Positions 43,823 to 56,848 are shown, numbered from the stretch's first letter. The stretch is DNA of 64,000 bases from Diphasiastrum complanatum (GCA_029204225.1 CM055100.1:11116769-11180768), one strand, 5' to 3'. Notes: generated from the letters alone by a model not told the origin. A program made the numbers and translations.

Positions 43823-44856
43823 TGCAACAAAGTGGAGAAAAGAAGACTTGCGTGAGATGCAAAAGAGATGGGCACACAGTTGATACATGCTGGCTCAATC
43901 CAAAAATTGAATGTATCCACTGCCACAAGAAGGGTCATGCAGCCATGGATTGTCGTCTGAAGTTGAGGAACAAATCAGCACAGAATAGACAGTAGAACAA
44001 CAACAGTTCTGTGGATTCAGTGGCGAACCACAAACTTTCGAAGAAGCGATTGAATGTCCAGAGAAGGACAAATGGATCCAAGCCATGAATGAAGAGATGA
44101 AATCCATGAGGAAGAACCAGGTATGGACGTTGTAGCCATTACCACATAAGCGCAAGACTGTCAAATACAAATGGATTTTCAAGCTCAAGTATAGACCAGA
44201 TGGGAATGTCTTAAAAGACAAGGCAAGACTGGTAGCAAAGGGATTTTCTCAGTGATATGGTATTGCCTACTTTGGAATTTTCTCTCCTATTGTCAAACAT
44301 TTGTCCCTATGTCTGTTATTTGCATATGCAGCTGCTTATGATCTCAGGATCCACATTGTGGACGAAAAGACAGCCTTCTTGCACGGTGAGTTAGATGAGG
44401 AGGTCTATATGGATCAACCCCCAGGATATGTCTCAAATTCACTTCTTGATTTTGCATGCAGAATGCATAGAAGTATCTGCGATCTGAAACAATCAACTCA
44501 ACAATGGTACAAAAAAAAGGATCAAGCCCCAAAATCATTAGGATTCAAGCCACTAATGGCTTATTCCAATGTATATATCAGAGTCACAGATGGGTAGATC
44601 ATTATTGTGGCTGTATATGTGGATGACACTCGGATACTCTACAAGAGTGAGAAGCTGATTGCTGAAGTGAAGGAAGACATCTCAAAACATTTCAAGATTG
44701 TGAATCTGGGAGGTGTTACCTCAGCTTGCAAATTGAAAGGGACTATGAGGGAGGTGAGTTGTACCTTCACCAGTCCAGAGACACCCAAAAAATCCTAGAG
44801 AACTTTGGGATGTTGAATTGCAAAGGAGCGAATAGTCCGATGCTCGCAGGAAAGGA
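43823..44856 (+). pseudogene. Copia gag end and RT (internally deleted)
   Basis: Two zinc knuckles come first: CVRCKRDGHTVDTC and CIHCHKKGHAAMDC. After about 40 bp RT follows directly, without protease or integrase: TFEEAIECPEKDKWIQAMNE, YKWIFKLKYRPDGNVLKDKA, LVAKGFSQ, DLRIHIVDEKTAFLHGELDE, MDQPPGY, LKQSTQQWYKKKD, VAVYVDD. The reading ends near 44856 after ENFGMLNCKGANSPMLAGK. The deletion from knuckle to RT removes roughly 2 kb of pol. It shares family with 8.9-10.7 kb. Confidence 0.88.
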
Positions 44857-45170
44857 GGACTTTTGTGAAAATGTCAGCAACCATGTCTTTCATTCCGATG
44901 AAGGTGGTCTACAACATCTTCATCTCAATCAGATCTCTGATCAAGTGGTACTTGATCGCGATGTGTTTCATCCTTGAGTGGAACACAAGATCTTTTGATA
45001 GATGTATTGCATATGTGTTATCCATCTGCAAAACCAGAGGCTCATTTCTTGTTTTGCCCAATTCGTCCAGGAACTGCTTGAGCAAAATTATTTCATTGGC
45101 CATCTTTGCTGATGCAATGTACTCTGCTTTGCAGGATGACTGAGCCACAATGGTCTAATTTTTGGAGGAA
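44857..45170 (-). pseudogene. Copia RNase H in inverted orientation
   Basis: Minus-strand AQSSCKAEYIASAKMANEII, LKQFLDELGKTRNEPLVLQM, DNTYAIHLSKDLVFHSRMKH and IAIKYHLIRD are Copia RNase H. They abut, head-on, the + strand RT that ends at about 44856. An RNase H normally follows RT on the same strand, so an inversion or joining of two elements occurred here. Confidence 0.85.
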
Positions 45171-45275
45171 TCTCACTTCTGGTGGATGACGTTGTTCTTC
45201 TTCTCTATGTGCATGAAATCTATCTTTGTCTATTCTTCCACTTTCAAGTTCATTCCGACCAGGAACATTGATTGA

Positions 45276-45752
45276 AATGCAGCTGCAGCTGCTCAAAATT
45301 CTGATCAACACTCCATCTCCAAGCTGATATCATTCTTCAAGCCAGTAGCTGTCCATCTCGCCTACGCCATCGCTGCGACGATCACAGTGGGAGGGAGAGG
45401 CTTTCATGCATTGACATCAAACAGCAACTGCAACGAAGCTTTTTTTGTAATCGACCTCTCTATGTTTCTTGTTAGCACTGCAGCTCACATGCTAGTTCCC
45501 GTCATCTACCTTATTACCTCCCCCAACTTCAAGCCATCTCAACGCAAGTCTCTTCTACGCTATGATGTTGATGACATTCCTATCTTTTCCCCGCCACACG
45601 ATGGGCTTCCTAAGTGGACATGGTCCTTGATCTTCTATGAACTATTGTCTGCGATCAATGTGGGGTTTTGGGTTGCTATGCTGCTCTATGTGCTTCAGAT
45701 TAGATCAAGGTCATCAGACACCACCCTAACTCACTGGTGCAGAAGAACATAG
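45276..45752 (+). CDS. Short reading frame with predicted membrane segments (possible host exon)
   Basis: An open frame of 158 codons runs from just after a TGA (45273-45275) to TAG at 45750. It starts with Ala/Gln-rich sequence after an acceptor-like AATGCAG. Segments include SISKLISFFKPVAVHLAYAI, AATITVGGRGF, EAFFVIDLSMFLVSTAAHML, VPVIYLITSPNFKPSQRKSL, LRYDVDDIPIFSPPHDGLPK and ELLSAINVGFWVAMLLYVLQ. Two or three hydrophobic stretches of membrane-spanning length are visible. It has no stop and no retrotransposon similarity, unlike its neighbours. It may be the last exon of a host membrane protein, possibly captured. Family not recognised. Confidence 0.45.
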   Translation, partial: NAAAAAQNSDQHSISKLISFFKPVAVHLAYAIAATITVGGRGFHALTSNSNCNEAFFVIDLSMFLVSTAAHMLVPVIYLITSPNFKPSQRKSLLRYDVDDIPIFSPPHDGLPKWTWSLIFYELLSAINVGFWVAMLLYVLQIRSRSSDTTLTHWCRRT

Positions 45753-46245
45753 TTTATTTGTCATAGCCAGTGAGATAGACTCTCTACCTATATCGTCAAG
45801 TTAAGCAGATTTAATTTTCCTAACGTTCCATTTGAGCTACTTATAGTGACTCATGCTCGGTGTGATATCGTGAAGTGCAACTGAATTGTTCTTTTGCTGT
45901 GTCATTGCCCCTTAGAAGATAACTACTATATTGAGAGCTAATTGTTTGCATTCAAGCTTTTGGAGTTTGGATTTCCTCTCATGCATGTGATATGAGAAGC
46001 CCATTTATATACCATCCTACCTTACAATTGACTAATTAAATTTACTAGTTGACCTTGCGTGAATTGGTAGTCACTCACGTTCCTGTGATGTATCTCTTTC
46101 ATGTGCCATTTGTGGGTTTCTTGGTGATTCAAGGGAGCTAGTCTATGTTCACCTAAGTCCTATAAGGTGTCCAGTCGTGGTTGTATTGACTCTTTTTCGT
46201 CTAGGTTATGCTCCATGGCAAACAACAAAGATGGCAATTCTATCT
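45753..46245. other. No gene recognised
   Basis: AT-rich sequence following the short reading frame; could be its 3' untranslated region. Nothing else is seen. Confidence 0.35.
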
Positions 46246-46690
46246 CTATGGGCAACACACACACTCCTTGTAGCAGACTAGGAAAAAAGGAGTGTGGTAA
46301 GTATTAGTCTTATAGGTGGCAATATATGCCCATATAGCACTGAGTACAACTTTTTGTCCCGGACCCTTTGTTGGGTCTGACACAATCTTTCTCAAGATCC
46401 TACTGAGTTGTTTGTTCATGCTCACGGCTTGACCGTTGGCTTGCAGATGGTAGGGTGTACTCTTCTGGTGCTTGATCAACTGATCGGTTAATTTTCTTGT
46501 TTAAGAAATGGGTACCCCTATCAGAGATAAGATCTTTGGGCATATCGAATCAACCCATCACCTATTCTAGTAAGAACCAGACATTTTACTTTGAATTGTC
46601 CTTGGCCATAGCTCGTGCCTCGACTCACTTAGTGAAGTAATTGGTGGCCACTATAATATACCATTTTTGGCTAGAAGAGACTGGGTATAT
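46246..46690 (-). pseudogene. Gypsy integrase fragment
   Basis: Minus-strand HQKSTPYHLQANGQAVSMNK (the HxxSTPYHPQANGQAE block), LSRILRKIVSDP and VVLSAIWAYIATYKTNTYHT are the C-terminal half of a Ty3/gypsy integrase core. Upstream parts with the preceding catalytic block are degraded (46500-46690). Confidence 0.85.
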
Positions 46691-46692
46691 GA

Positions 46693-46860
46693 TGTGAGAG
46701 ATTTCAACTAGTTTAGTCAAATTTGGTCATATTTGTTTATTTGGCCTTTTAGAAAGTGAGAAAAATAGTAGAAAGTCGAGTTTGGTAGATTCAAATTTGA
46801 ATTTTGGAGACATTGAATCTAGTCCACATTATTGGTAGGGTTTTTGATATAGAGGGAAAC
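46693..46860 (+). repeat. Truncated Copia LTR start
   Basis: TGTGAGAGATTTCAACTAGTTTAGTC begins a segment matching the first 150 bp of the solo LTR at 53726, and more distantly the reverse complement of the 18-24-kb LTRs. It stops near 46860. It interrupts Gypsy integrase sequence on its left. Confidence 0.8.
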
Positions 46861-46861
46861 C

Positions 46862-47196
46862 AAGATCATTAATGGAAGCTAAATATACTGGTGCAACTCA
46901 GGCTACAAAATAAGCTATTTGGATCAGATTATTGCTGCAAGATATCTCAAACCAGCAACTTAAAGCTACGATCATCTATTGTGACAACTTAAGTTGCATA
47001 TCTCTTTCTCTCAATCCTGGGTTCCATTCTATGACTAAATACATTGAAATACAATTTCATTTTGTAAGAGAGGAAGTAAATTTAGTATATTGTGATCCTA
47101 ATGAGATGGTTGCAGATATTTCTATTAAAGCTCTAATGAAATCAAAGCATGTTCAGATTGTGAATATGCTAAAGCTAGATCATAGTCCACGGGGAG
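46862..47196 (+). pseudogene. Copia RNase H with polypurine tract
   Basis: SLMEAKYTGATQATK, WIRLLLQDISNQQLKATIIY, CDNLSCISLSLNPGFHSMTK, YIEIQFHFVREEV and VADISIKALMKSKHVQ are Copia RNase H. CCACGGGGAG at 47187-47196 is the polypurine tract, followed by TGTTGGAG, the likely start of a 3' LTR. Confidence 0.85.
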
Positions 47197-49167
<1,971 letters not shown>

Positions 49168-49189
49168 AAAGTAGTCAGAACTATAGCAA

Positions 49190-49917
49190 TTGATTTGTTT
49201 CTCTAAGTAGGATCATGTATTGAAATTTCACAATTCTAGCCTGACCAATTTTGGTCACATGCATTGTAATTGGCAAAATGGCCATGTAAATAGATGCCAC
49301 ACGTGCCAAATCACATAGGATGCTTTCCAATAAGTTCATTCCTCATATTACATTGTGATAGCATCTTTGATATGAGGCAAAAATGTGTTTGGATAGGCTA
49401 GAGAAATTCTAGGATCTAAAAATAGCATGTTTTACGTTGTTTTTGGATCTTGAGATCTTGACTCCAAGTTAGGGTGGATCCAATGACCTATTAGGGTAGA
49501 TGTGGGGGTTAGGGTATGATAAGTTCGGAGGTGCCCTAATATGCTCAGATCTGAGCTTGAAAAGTATAAATGTATGATGGGATTTCCATCAAAATATCAA
49601 GAAAAATCGAGTTTTTCCACTTTTATCATCATTGTCTTTTGGTGGCGAGTTCTAGCTATTGGGTGTGAGTGTTCTTATGCATTAATTGCTTGTTTTGGAG
49701 GGTACTAGACCTGTTTACAGTTCTGAGAAGCTTTCTGTACTTTACTTTGGTTCATTTGATCAAATCTATGTGCCTAATGTGGAGTTAAATGCCAAATTTG
49801 CTAGTTTCAGTAACTAGTCTTGATTCTAGCTCATAGTTTGGATCTAGATCTTTGATTTGTGCATCCTCCATCACTTTTATAATTGATTGGGATTCATTTT
49901 GCTATAAAACTTTATCA
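49190..49917 (+). repeat. Probable 5' LTR of + strand Copia
   Basis: Ends TATCA immediately before the PBS at 49918. Contains a TATA-like AAGTATAAATG near 49563. The left boundary is not determined because no second copy is present in the window. Confidence 0.55.
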
Positions 49918-49930
49918 TGGTATCAGAGCC
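49918..49930 (+). promoter_or_regulatory. Primer-binding site of + strand Copia
   Basis: TGGTATCAGAGCC, the exact initiator tRNA-Met type site, 0.8 kb upstream of an intact gag frame. Confidence 0.93.
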
Positions 49931-50723
49931 TAATCAAAAGTGAGCCTTAGATTTGATTTTCTCAAGCTTAGATCCTAGATTTGAGTAGTATTGGGTTTGC
50001 CCTTGCTACTAGTTGCTAATCTAGTGAATGTACCTTCAAATTTGGTTTCATTTTAGTGACAATAGATCAAAGGGAAGTTTTTTTGCTGAGTTATAGCTGC
50101 AGGAACCAAGATTGACCCATTTCCATTCAACCAAACCAAATTAGAAAGTTTTTATGAGTTGAATCTTGGAGTACATGTCTCCTAGTAAAGATTTTCATAA
50201 GAATCTGAATGCCACCACTCTTTAGAAGTTTGGATCAGTCATTTGAGAGCTTAATTAGGTCGTTCTTAGGCTTCTTAAGGTCCTAAAATACACCTTTTAG
50301 GTTCAAATCAAGTGTTTTGATGATTTTTTCATCTAGAAATGCAAAACTAGGGAAAATTGTGTTTCTATTCTACTCAATTTTGGATAGGTTTGTGATTGAA
50401 TATGTCAACATGATTCAACTTGAAATTTAAAGGCTTTATCTGTAAGACATTTGTGTGTTATAAAGTGCTTTTGGTTCAGTATAGGTGGATTCACCCTTCT
50501 TGTGAAGTCGAGATCAAGGAGGAGACTAGTTTTGATCAAATCTAAAGTAAATTTGGATCTAGTTTGGATCTATAAGATAGATCAAGCTCAAGATCACCTT
50601 AGATCTTGTTGAGAAATTAGAGAGTGATTCATCTCAGGTCCCAAAGAGAGTGGGATAGCTATTAGTGATCATATCTTGTACAATCTATCTTGTTTCTTTG
50701 AATCTATCTTCCTATCATTGAAG

Positions 50724-51587
50724 ATGGCATCCATAAGTGCCTATCTTTTGGATTCTAGTGATAGATTGAACTCTTCAAATTATTCAATTTGGAAGTTAAG
50801 AATGGAATCCATCCTTATCATGCAAGATTTGATGGATATTGTGAATGGAGAGGAATATGAGCCAATCCATCCGCAAGAAGCAACTAAATACAAGAGAAGG
50901 TGCAAGATTGCACTTTATTGTATTAAGATGAATGTTGCAAATGATTTGCTCAAAGAAGTCGGAGCATGTAACTCAGCCCAAGAGGCATGGGAAACTCTTA
51001 AAAAGATCTATGACTCCAAGAATACCTCAAGGTTACTTTCCCTCAAGAACCAAGTTCTTCAATGCTTCCAAGGGAAGAGTGAGAGTGGACATCAATTTGT
51101 TTTGAGAGTAAAAGATTTGAACAAAGAGCTTACTTATGTTGGTGAACCTATTAAAGAGAGTGAGCTTGTGCAAATAGTTTTGAATGGCTTATGTAGTGAT
51201 TTTGCTAACCTTGTCCAAAGCTATGCCATCATGGGAAACTTGCCTACAATTGAAGACCTTCAAAGTGTGTTGATGGTCGAGGAGAGTAGGAAGAAGGCTC
51301 ATATCAAATCAAGGATGGAGAGGCTCTCCATCAATGATGCTGATGACAAAGCCTTATTTTTCAAGAGCAAAGGCAAAGCAAAGACCAAGGGAGGAGCATT
51401 CAAAAGGGAGCAAGCAAAGGATGGAGATCAAGGAGGATCCACATCCTCATCATCACAAGTCAAGCCCAAGAAGGACAAATCCAAGATAAAGTGCTACTAT
51501 TGTAGCAAGATGGGGCATTATGCCTCGGAATGCTTCAAGAGGAAGCAAGATCAAGCCAAGCCAACATTACACAGATGCCGACAGTAA
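50724..51587 (+). CDS. Copia gag, intact frame, element truncated after zinc knuckle
   Basis: The chosen start MASISAYLLDSSDRLNSSNY matches the other Copia gags here; an upstream in-frame extension to 50676 is less likely. Blocks are YSIWKLRMESILIMQD, ALYCIKMNVANDLLKEVGAC, AQEAWETLKKIYDSKNTSRL, FVLRVKDLNKELTYVGEPIK and LVQIVLNGL, then a Lys/Ser-rich linker and a CX2CX4HX4C zinc knuckle (CYYCSKMGHYASEC). Copia similarity stops near 51560, where the frame runs by chance to a TAA into the opposite-strand Copia remnant. The frame has no internal stop, so this copy is relatively young. It is close to the gag at 22.5 kb. Confidence 0.92.
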   Translation: MASISAYLLDSSDRLNSSNYSIWKLRMESILIMQDLMDIVNGEEYEPIHPQEATKYKRRCKIALYCIKMNVANDLLKEVGACNSAQEAWETLKKIYDSKNTSRLLSLKNQVLQCFQGKSESGHQFVLRVKDLNKELTYVGEPIKESELVQIVLNGLCSDFANLVQSYAIMGNLPTIEDLQSVLMVEESRKKAHIKSRMERLSINDADDKALFFKSKGKAKTKGGAFKREQAKDGDQGGSTSSSSQVKPKKDKSKIKCYYCSKMGHYASECFKRKQDQAKPTLHRCRQ

Positions 51588-51690
51588 GAATTTCTCATTG
51601 CTGAATAATAATGCTTCATCAACATAAAGTGCAATGATGACTGATCTAGTATTAAAATGTTGTACAAAGACATTGTAGTCAGCACTTCTT
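51575..51690 (-). pseudogene. Old Copia RT remnant, left part
   Basis: On the minus strand, SADYNVFVQHF and IIALYVDEALLFSNEKFL correspond to the RT segment around YVDD (here YVDE). It continues at 57509 on the far side of the nested element, whose GGTTT duplication splits it. Confidence 0.75.
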
Positions 51691-51695
51691 GGTTT

Positions 51696-51958
51696 TGTCA
51701 AGAATTAGATATGCAACATCAAGCATTCACCATAAGCAATCACCACAAGAAGGCGGAAGAAGAACACACACAGTCACTCTATCACAGTAACTCATACAGA
51801 ATGTAAAAAGTACAAATAAACCTTGAACCCCTGATAGAGAGAGAAAACCTACGAGTAGACTAATAGACTAGCCTACGGCTAATGATAGCTGGTCACAGCT
51901 GTCAACATTAATGTACCTCGTAAATAGTAACAATGAAGTTTTCCATTGATTTCTAACA
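51696..51958 (-). repeat. 3' LTR of the 51.7-57.5-kb Copia
   Basis: 263 bp, starts TGTCAAGAATTAGATATGC and ends TTTCTAACA, preceded by TSD GGTTT. Confidence 0.96.
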
Positions 51959-51974
51959 CTCTCCCTCAATGATA

Positions 51975-52560
51975 AAATTACATTCTTCTATTCCTAATAG
52001 AGTACAAAACCTCTCAAATCTACATCTACCTAATGACTTAGTAAAAATATATGCCATTTGATCTTCAGATTTACAAAAAACAAGATCAATGGTTCCATCG
52101 AGAATTTTCTCTCAAACAAAATGGTAGTGTATTTTGATGTGCTTGGTTCGAGCATGTAGAACTAGATTTTTGGCAAGGTGAATGCAACTTTGATTATCGC
52201 AAGATATAGTAGTCGCATCCACCTATGGTTGATCTAAATCCACAATCAATCTTCGTAACTATACCGCTTCTTGTGTAGCATTGATGAGTGCTCAATATTC
52301 AGCTTCCGTCGATGATAGGGCTACTGTAGGTTGCTTTTTGCTACTCCATGAAATTGCAGGTGTACCATAACTGAATGTATGACCACTGGTAGATCTTCTG
52401 TCATCAATATTACCTGCCCAATCGACATCTGTATAATCTACCAACATTGGCACTTCAGGCTGATCATACTTCAAACCAAAATTCAATGTCCCTCGAATGT
52501 ATCTGAGAATACGTTTAGCAGACTTCCAATGTGTTTGACTAGGATCTTGCATAAATTGAC
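51975..52560 (-). pseudogene. RNase H of the 51.7-57.5-kb Copia
   Basis: Minus-strand THWKSAKRILRYIRGTLNFG, DYTDVDWAGNIDDRRSTSGH, ISWSSKKQPTVALSSTEAEY, then (after stops) SCDNQSCIHLAKN, HARTKHIKIHYHFV and IFTKSLGRCRFE. Catalytic D, E and D positions look conserved. Stops at EAEY* and HFV* make it non-functional as read. Confidence 0.92.
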
Positions 52561-52591
52561 TAACAACACCAACAACATAAGAAATATCAAG

Positions 52592-53725
52592 TCATGTGTG
52601 TGTCAAATAAATCAAACTACCCACCAGCTGTCTATACAAATAAGCATCCACTTTCTCAAATTCATCATATGCAGTAAGCTTCATGTTGACATCCATAGGT
52701 GTACTCAAAGGCTTACAATCCTGCATATTGAACTTATAAAGCAAATCTCGTGCATATTTGCTTTGTGTAAGAAATACCATTTCTTCCTTTTGTCATACTT
52801 CAATGCCAAGACAATAGTGCATCAATCCTAGATCACTCATGTCAAAAGCATCGGAAAGATCTGATTTTATTTCATCAATTAAGCTCTCATTACTTCCTGT
52901 AATAATCAAATCATCCACGTACAACACAATGAACACTATATCTGAGTCTTGTCGTAGAATGTAAAGATTAGGATCAACATCACTCTTTACCATTCCCCTT
53001 TGCTTGAAGTGTTCATCAATGCAAGAGTACCACACTCGTGGTGCTTGCTTCAATCCATAAATGGCTTTGTTGAGTTTACAAACGAGATGCTCTCTCCCTG
53101 GCTCAACAAATCCTTGAGGTTGTACTAAGTCCATCTCTTCATCCAACACTCCATTAAGAAAAGCAGATTTAACGTCCATTTGCTGGATCTTCCAACCATA
53201 GAAAATAGAAATAGCAATGATAGAATGTATAGTTACCATCTTAACTACGGGTGCGAAAGGTTTTCTCAAAATCAATACCTTCCTGCTGCTCAAATCCTCT
53301 TGCAACCAACTGTGCTTTGTACTTGTTGAGTTGTCCATCAGTTCCATATTTGATCTTGTATATCCATTGCAAGTGACAGGCATCTTACCATCAGGTAGCT
53401 CAACCAAGTTCCACGTCCTATTTTTTGTTATAGCTTCCATTTTTGTTTCCATAGCTTCATGCCACTCCTTGTGCTCCTTTGCTTTATCAAAAGTTTTTGG
53501 TTCTTGAGCCTTGAGCACAGAACCCATTAGGGCTAGATTCATCTCTAATCTTGCAAGAGATTTTTGATTTCTACTTGATCTTCTAAGCTCTCCCTGCTCA
53601 CTTGATTCGAGAGTATCTCCCTTATTAGCATCACTTGTTACTGACAAGTACCACTTAGGCACTCTCCTAGGAATCTCATTATTGACCCTGTCTTTTTTCA
53701 TTGGCTCTTCCATATTGACACCAAC
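52592..53725 (-). CDS. Reverse transcriptase of the 51.7-57.5-kb Copia
   Basis: One long minus-strand frame (53725 to 52793) covers the RT entry (TFDKAKEHKEWHEAMETKME, NRTWNLVELPDGKMPVTC), a frame-disturbed segment replacing the usual RLVAKGFxQ block, FAPVVKMVTIHSIIAISIFY, QMDVKSAFLNGVLDEEM, YGLKQAPRVWYSCIDEHFKQ and VFIVLYVDDLIITGSNESLI with intact YVDD, then DLGLMHYCLGIEV. After a stop, 52780-52592 continues QSKYARDLLYKFNMQDCKPL and YRQLVGSLIYLTHT. Its N-terminal side is cut by the solo LTR. Confidence 0.93.
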
Positions 53726-54291
53726 TGTGAGAGATTTCAACTAGTTTAGTCAAGTTTATTCATATTTTGGTTAATTGTCAATAAGAGGCCAGTTTAAAAT
53801 ACATTCAATAAACACTTTTGGAAAGTGTGGGAAAGTTGGTAGTCGAGTTTGAGAGAGATTCAAATTTGAACTTTGGGTACATTGAATCTAGACCCAAAAA
53901 TAGTAGGGTTTACATTTTAGGGTTTGGAAACTCTATAAAAGGATGTAACTCGTGGAGCGACACATCTTCTCTCTTCTCTCTCTCATTTCATCATTATACA
54001 TGGTTCTCTTTGGGTTCTACTACTCATTGGTGCAATTCTATGTGTAGAATGGTCATTTATTGCTATTTTTGGTTCCACACGTGTGAAATATAGTAGGGTA
54101 CTGTAATTGTATGGACAACAAAACATATTTTATGTTTTGGTTCATGTTTGATCAGTATCTCTTAGAGTTTGCATCTCATTTTGTATGTAGATGCTGATTT
54201 TTCTACATTGGCAGGATTGTTGATTTGCTCCTTATTGTAACCAAATATTTGGGACATGGATTGGATCTTGAATGATCTGAAATCCTTCACA
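53726..54291 (+). mobile_element. Solo LTR (family of the 18-24-kb Copia) inside another Copia
   Basis: Starts TGTGAGAGATTTC and ends ATCCTTCACA, with CCAAC duplicated at 53721-53725 and 54292-54296. Its sequence parallels the reverse complement of the 650-bp LTRs (TACATTGAATCTAGACCCAA, TAGGGTTTACATTTTAGGG, TCTACATTGGCA, TGAATGATCTGAAAT) but is shorter (566 bp). A TATA box lies at 53934-53940. No internal region is present, as expected after LTR-LTR recombination. Confidence 0.95.
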
Positions 54292-54296
54292 CCAAC

Positions 54297-54883
54297 TTCT
54301 TCCTTCACTGGCACTTTAGCTTTATCATCAAAGGGATCAGTTGTCAATTTTATTTGGTCATTTTGACCCATCTCATCAAAAGTAGCATCTCTGAAAATCA
54401 CGATCTTTTGTGCATCTATGTCATACATCCTATATGCCTTGGCTCTTTCATCATATCAAGGAAAATACACTTAACAACTTTTGCATCCAGCTTCTTTCGT
54501 TTTTCATCAGGTACATGAGTGTAAGCATCACAACCAAATACTCGTAAATGAGAAACATTAGGTTTCTTTTCAGTAAAAGCTTCTTAAGGTGTCTTACCCT
54601 CCACGGACTTCGTAGGACATCGATTCAAGATATGAGTAGTTGTGTTGCATGCTTTTGCCTAGAAAGTATTTGGCAAACCCTTGCTCTGAAGCATTGCCCT
54701 ACCCATCTCCACAATGGATCTGTTTTTTTGTTTTGCAACTCCGTCCTGTTGTGGTGAATAGGGTGTAGTGGGTTGTCTCTTGATCCCCTGATCCTTGCAA
54801 AAGTTTATAAACTCTGTTGAAAAATACTCATTGCCACTATCAACAGTGCTTACCATAGCTGGAGTAAAAGATCTCACATTCAA
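54297..54883 (-). pseudogene. Integrase C-terminal half of the 51.7-57.5-kb Copia
   Basis: Minus-strand SGNEYFSTEFINFCKDQGIK, PYSPQQDGVAKQKNRSIVEM and GRAMLQSKGLPNTF, then HILNRCPTKSVEGKTP, HLRVFGCDAYTHVPDEKRKK and further degraded sequence up to the solo LTR. The zinc finger, the first catalytic Asp and the D of RSD are missing; the reading jumps from the protease tail into SGNEYF. Confidence 0.85.
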
Positions 54884-54892
54884 TTTGTAGAG

Positions 54893-55300
54893 TCAATTCC
54901 CGTTGACTCTAGTTCCTGTAGCAATCACTTTGTAGTGATTCTTGATGTCTTTGACAAGATATTTGTCACTGTCAAACTCAACCTTGAGTTGTTGATCAGC
55001 CATCGTCCCAACAAATAGTAGATTGTTAGCTAAGCCAAGTACATATTGCACATTGCTTATCTGCTTTATCTTCCTGCTGGCTAATTTCACTGGTACCACG
55101 CCAACTCCTTTAACAAATAGCAATTTGCCATCAGCTTGTCCAACTTCATCACCATTGTCAGTTTTCCTGAGTTCTGAAAACCACTCTTTCCTCGAAGTCA
55201 TGTGCTTGGATGCACCACTATCAATGTACCATGTATCCTTGGCCTCATCACTTGTCATTAATGCTACAATGAACAATTTTGAACTGTCACCAGTATCATC
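54893..55300 (-). pseudogene. Protease region of the 51.7-57.5-kb Copia
   Basis: TWYIDSGASKHMTSRKEWFS carries the DSGA catalytic motif, followed by VVPVKLASRKIKQISNVQYV and LLFVGTMADQQLKVEFDSDK. The expected GAG-pre-integrase HxxxGH block after it is absent. Confidence 0.88.
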
Positions 55301-56274
55301 TTAATATTGATCATCATCGTATTGATGTTGATCAGTATAATTGTCTTCATAATAATAGTCATCAAATTGATGTTGATCAGCATAATTTTCCACTTGCCAT
55401 TTGTCTTTTCTTTGTTCCATCTCCTTCTGTTTCTTGAAGCATTCACGCTCCCAGTGAAAGGTTTGTTGCAGTACCTACAATCTCCAGGTTTGTTTTGTCT
55501 TGAATAGCCGCATCCTTGACCTCGGCCTTGATTCCAATTGCCTCGATTCGGACTATCATTGACTTGCTCATGAAATTGTTAAAATGATCCCCGACTTGAG
55601 TTTTCTCCTCTCGATTGATACCTTCCACGACCAAATCTTCCACCTCATCCTCTAACTACAAGAGCTTGATCATAGCTCCTGTTACGATGATTCAAGTTCT
55701 CTTGACATTGCTCTTCTTGCAAAAGCAATCCACCTAGTTCTTCATAGGTTGGAAGATTTTCTCTTGTGGTTATACTCGTCACAAACATCTGATGTGACTC
55801 ACTCAAACTATTCATTGTCAATTGCACGACCTCACGATCTTGTACTCGCTCTCCAACTGCTGCTAATTAATCACGGATCTCTTTGATCTTCAGTGTGTGA
55901 TCAACAATAGTTGCACCATCATCCATCTGCAATGTATGCAACTTCGTCTTTAGAAACAATATTCAAGATGTATTTGTTGTTTCAAACAATGCCTTCAATG
56001 TATTCCACATTTCTTTTGGTCCTTTTGAATCGGAAATATAGGAAATAATTGCATCTCTAACTGATAAGTTGATGACATTCGGGGCTTTCCATTTTCTCCT
56101 ATCAAATGTCCGATGATCTTCTTCAATTACTGACCTTGTCTCTTCACCTGTCACGATCTCTCACAACTCCTTTTCCATCAAAATGTTCTTCAGTTTGAAT
56201 TTTCAAACTGCATAGTTGCCGGCACCTTCCAATTTGCTTGACTCATTAAGGACACTCACGCCTAGAGTTGCCAT
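55301..56274 (-). pseudogene. Gag of the 51.7-57.5-kb Copia
   Basis: Start at 56274 (MATLGVSVLNES), then SKLEGAGNYAV, a stop, RDAIISYISDSKGPKEMWNT, TKLHTLQMDDGATIVDHTLK, VQLTMNSLSESHQMFVTSIT and a Gly/Arg-rich tail with QNKPGDCRYCNKPFTGSVNA, a damaged zinc knuckle. Asn/Ile-rich low-complexity codons (near 55310-55390) follow. Several stops. Confidence 0.82.
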
Positions 56275-56347
56275 TATTGGCTAGATGAGTTTGGTTCACA
56301 AAATTTATCACACCATAGAACTATGAATTTTTGTTGGTTGGACACCT

Positions 56348-56595
56348 GATATCGGTACAACGCGCGGGTGCACGACTACTCGGAATTCTCTTTAGCTCGC
56401 GTGTGTGGATCCGATATCGGTATAGATATGCGATATCGGTATGACAGGCGGATGGACAACTACTCTGGATTTTCTTTACCTATGGCGCGTTGCTCCAATA
56501 TTAGTATCGATATGTGATATCGGTATGACGCGCGGATGTACGACTGCTCTTAGTTTTCTTTACCTCTGGCGCGTTGATCCAATATTGGTACAGAC
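56348..56595. repeat. Three tandem 84-bp repeats in the Copia leader
   Basis: Units begin GATATCGGTA at 56348, 56432 and 56516. Each carries GCGCGGATG/GTACGAC-like, TTTTCTTTACCT and GGCGCGTTG blocks. They lie in the untranslated leader between PBS and gag, upstream of the start codon at 56274 on the minus strand. Confidence 0.85.
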
Positions 56596-56848
56596 AAGAT
56601 GAAAAATAGAGAGAATATAAGAACTTTCAGAGAGAATATTCTAGATTTCCCACTTCGACACGGTGGCTACGCAGCCTCCTCTTTGCAAAGATTTTGAAAT
56701 GTGTGATCGTTCAAAAGATAGAGATCAATAATGTGAAAAGTATGAAGCTTCCTAATTCTGAATGACAGTACTAGACACTATCTCGTGTGATTTGTGGTAC
56801 TCCAAATAGACAAATGAGAGATTTCTTGGCAAACCTCTCACACAAATA

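Noticed and set aside
54162-54428. Apparent coding frame crossing 54291
   Set aside because: It spans the solo LTR boundary; only the part above 54296 belongs to Copia, the rest is LTR sequence.
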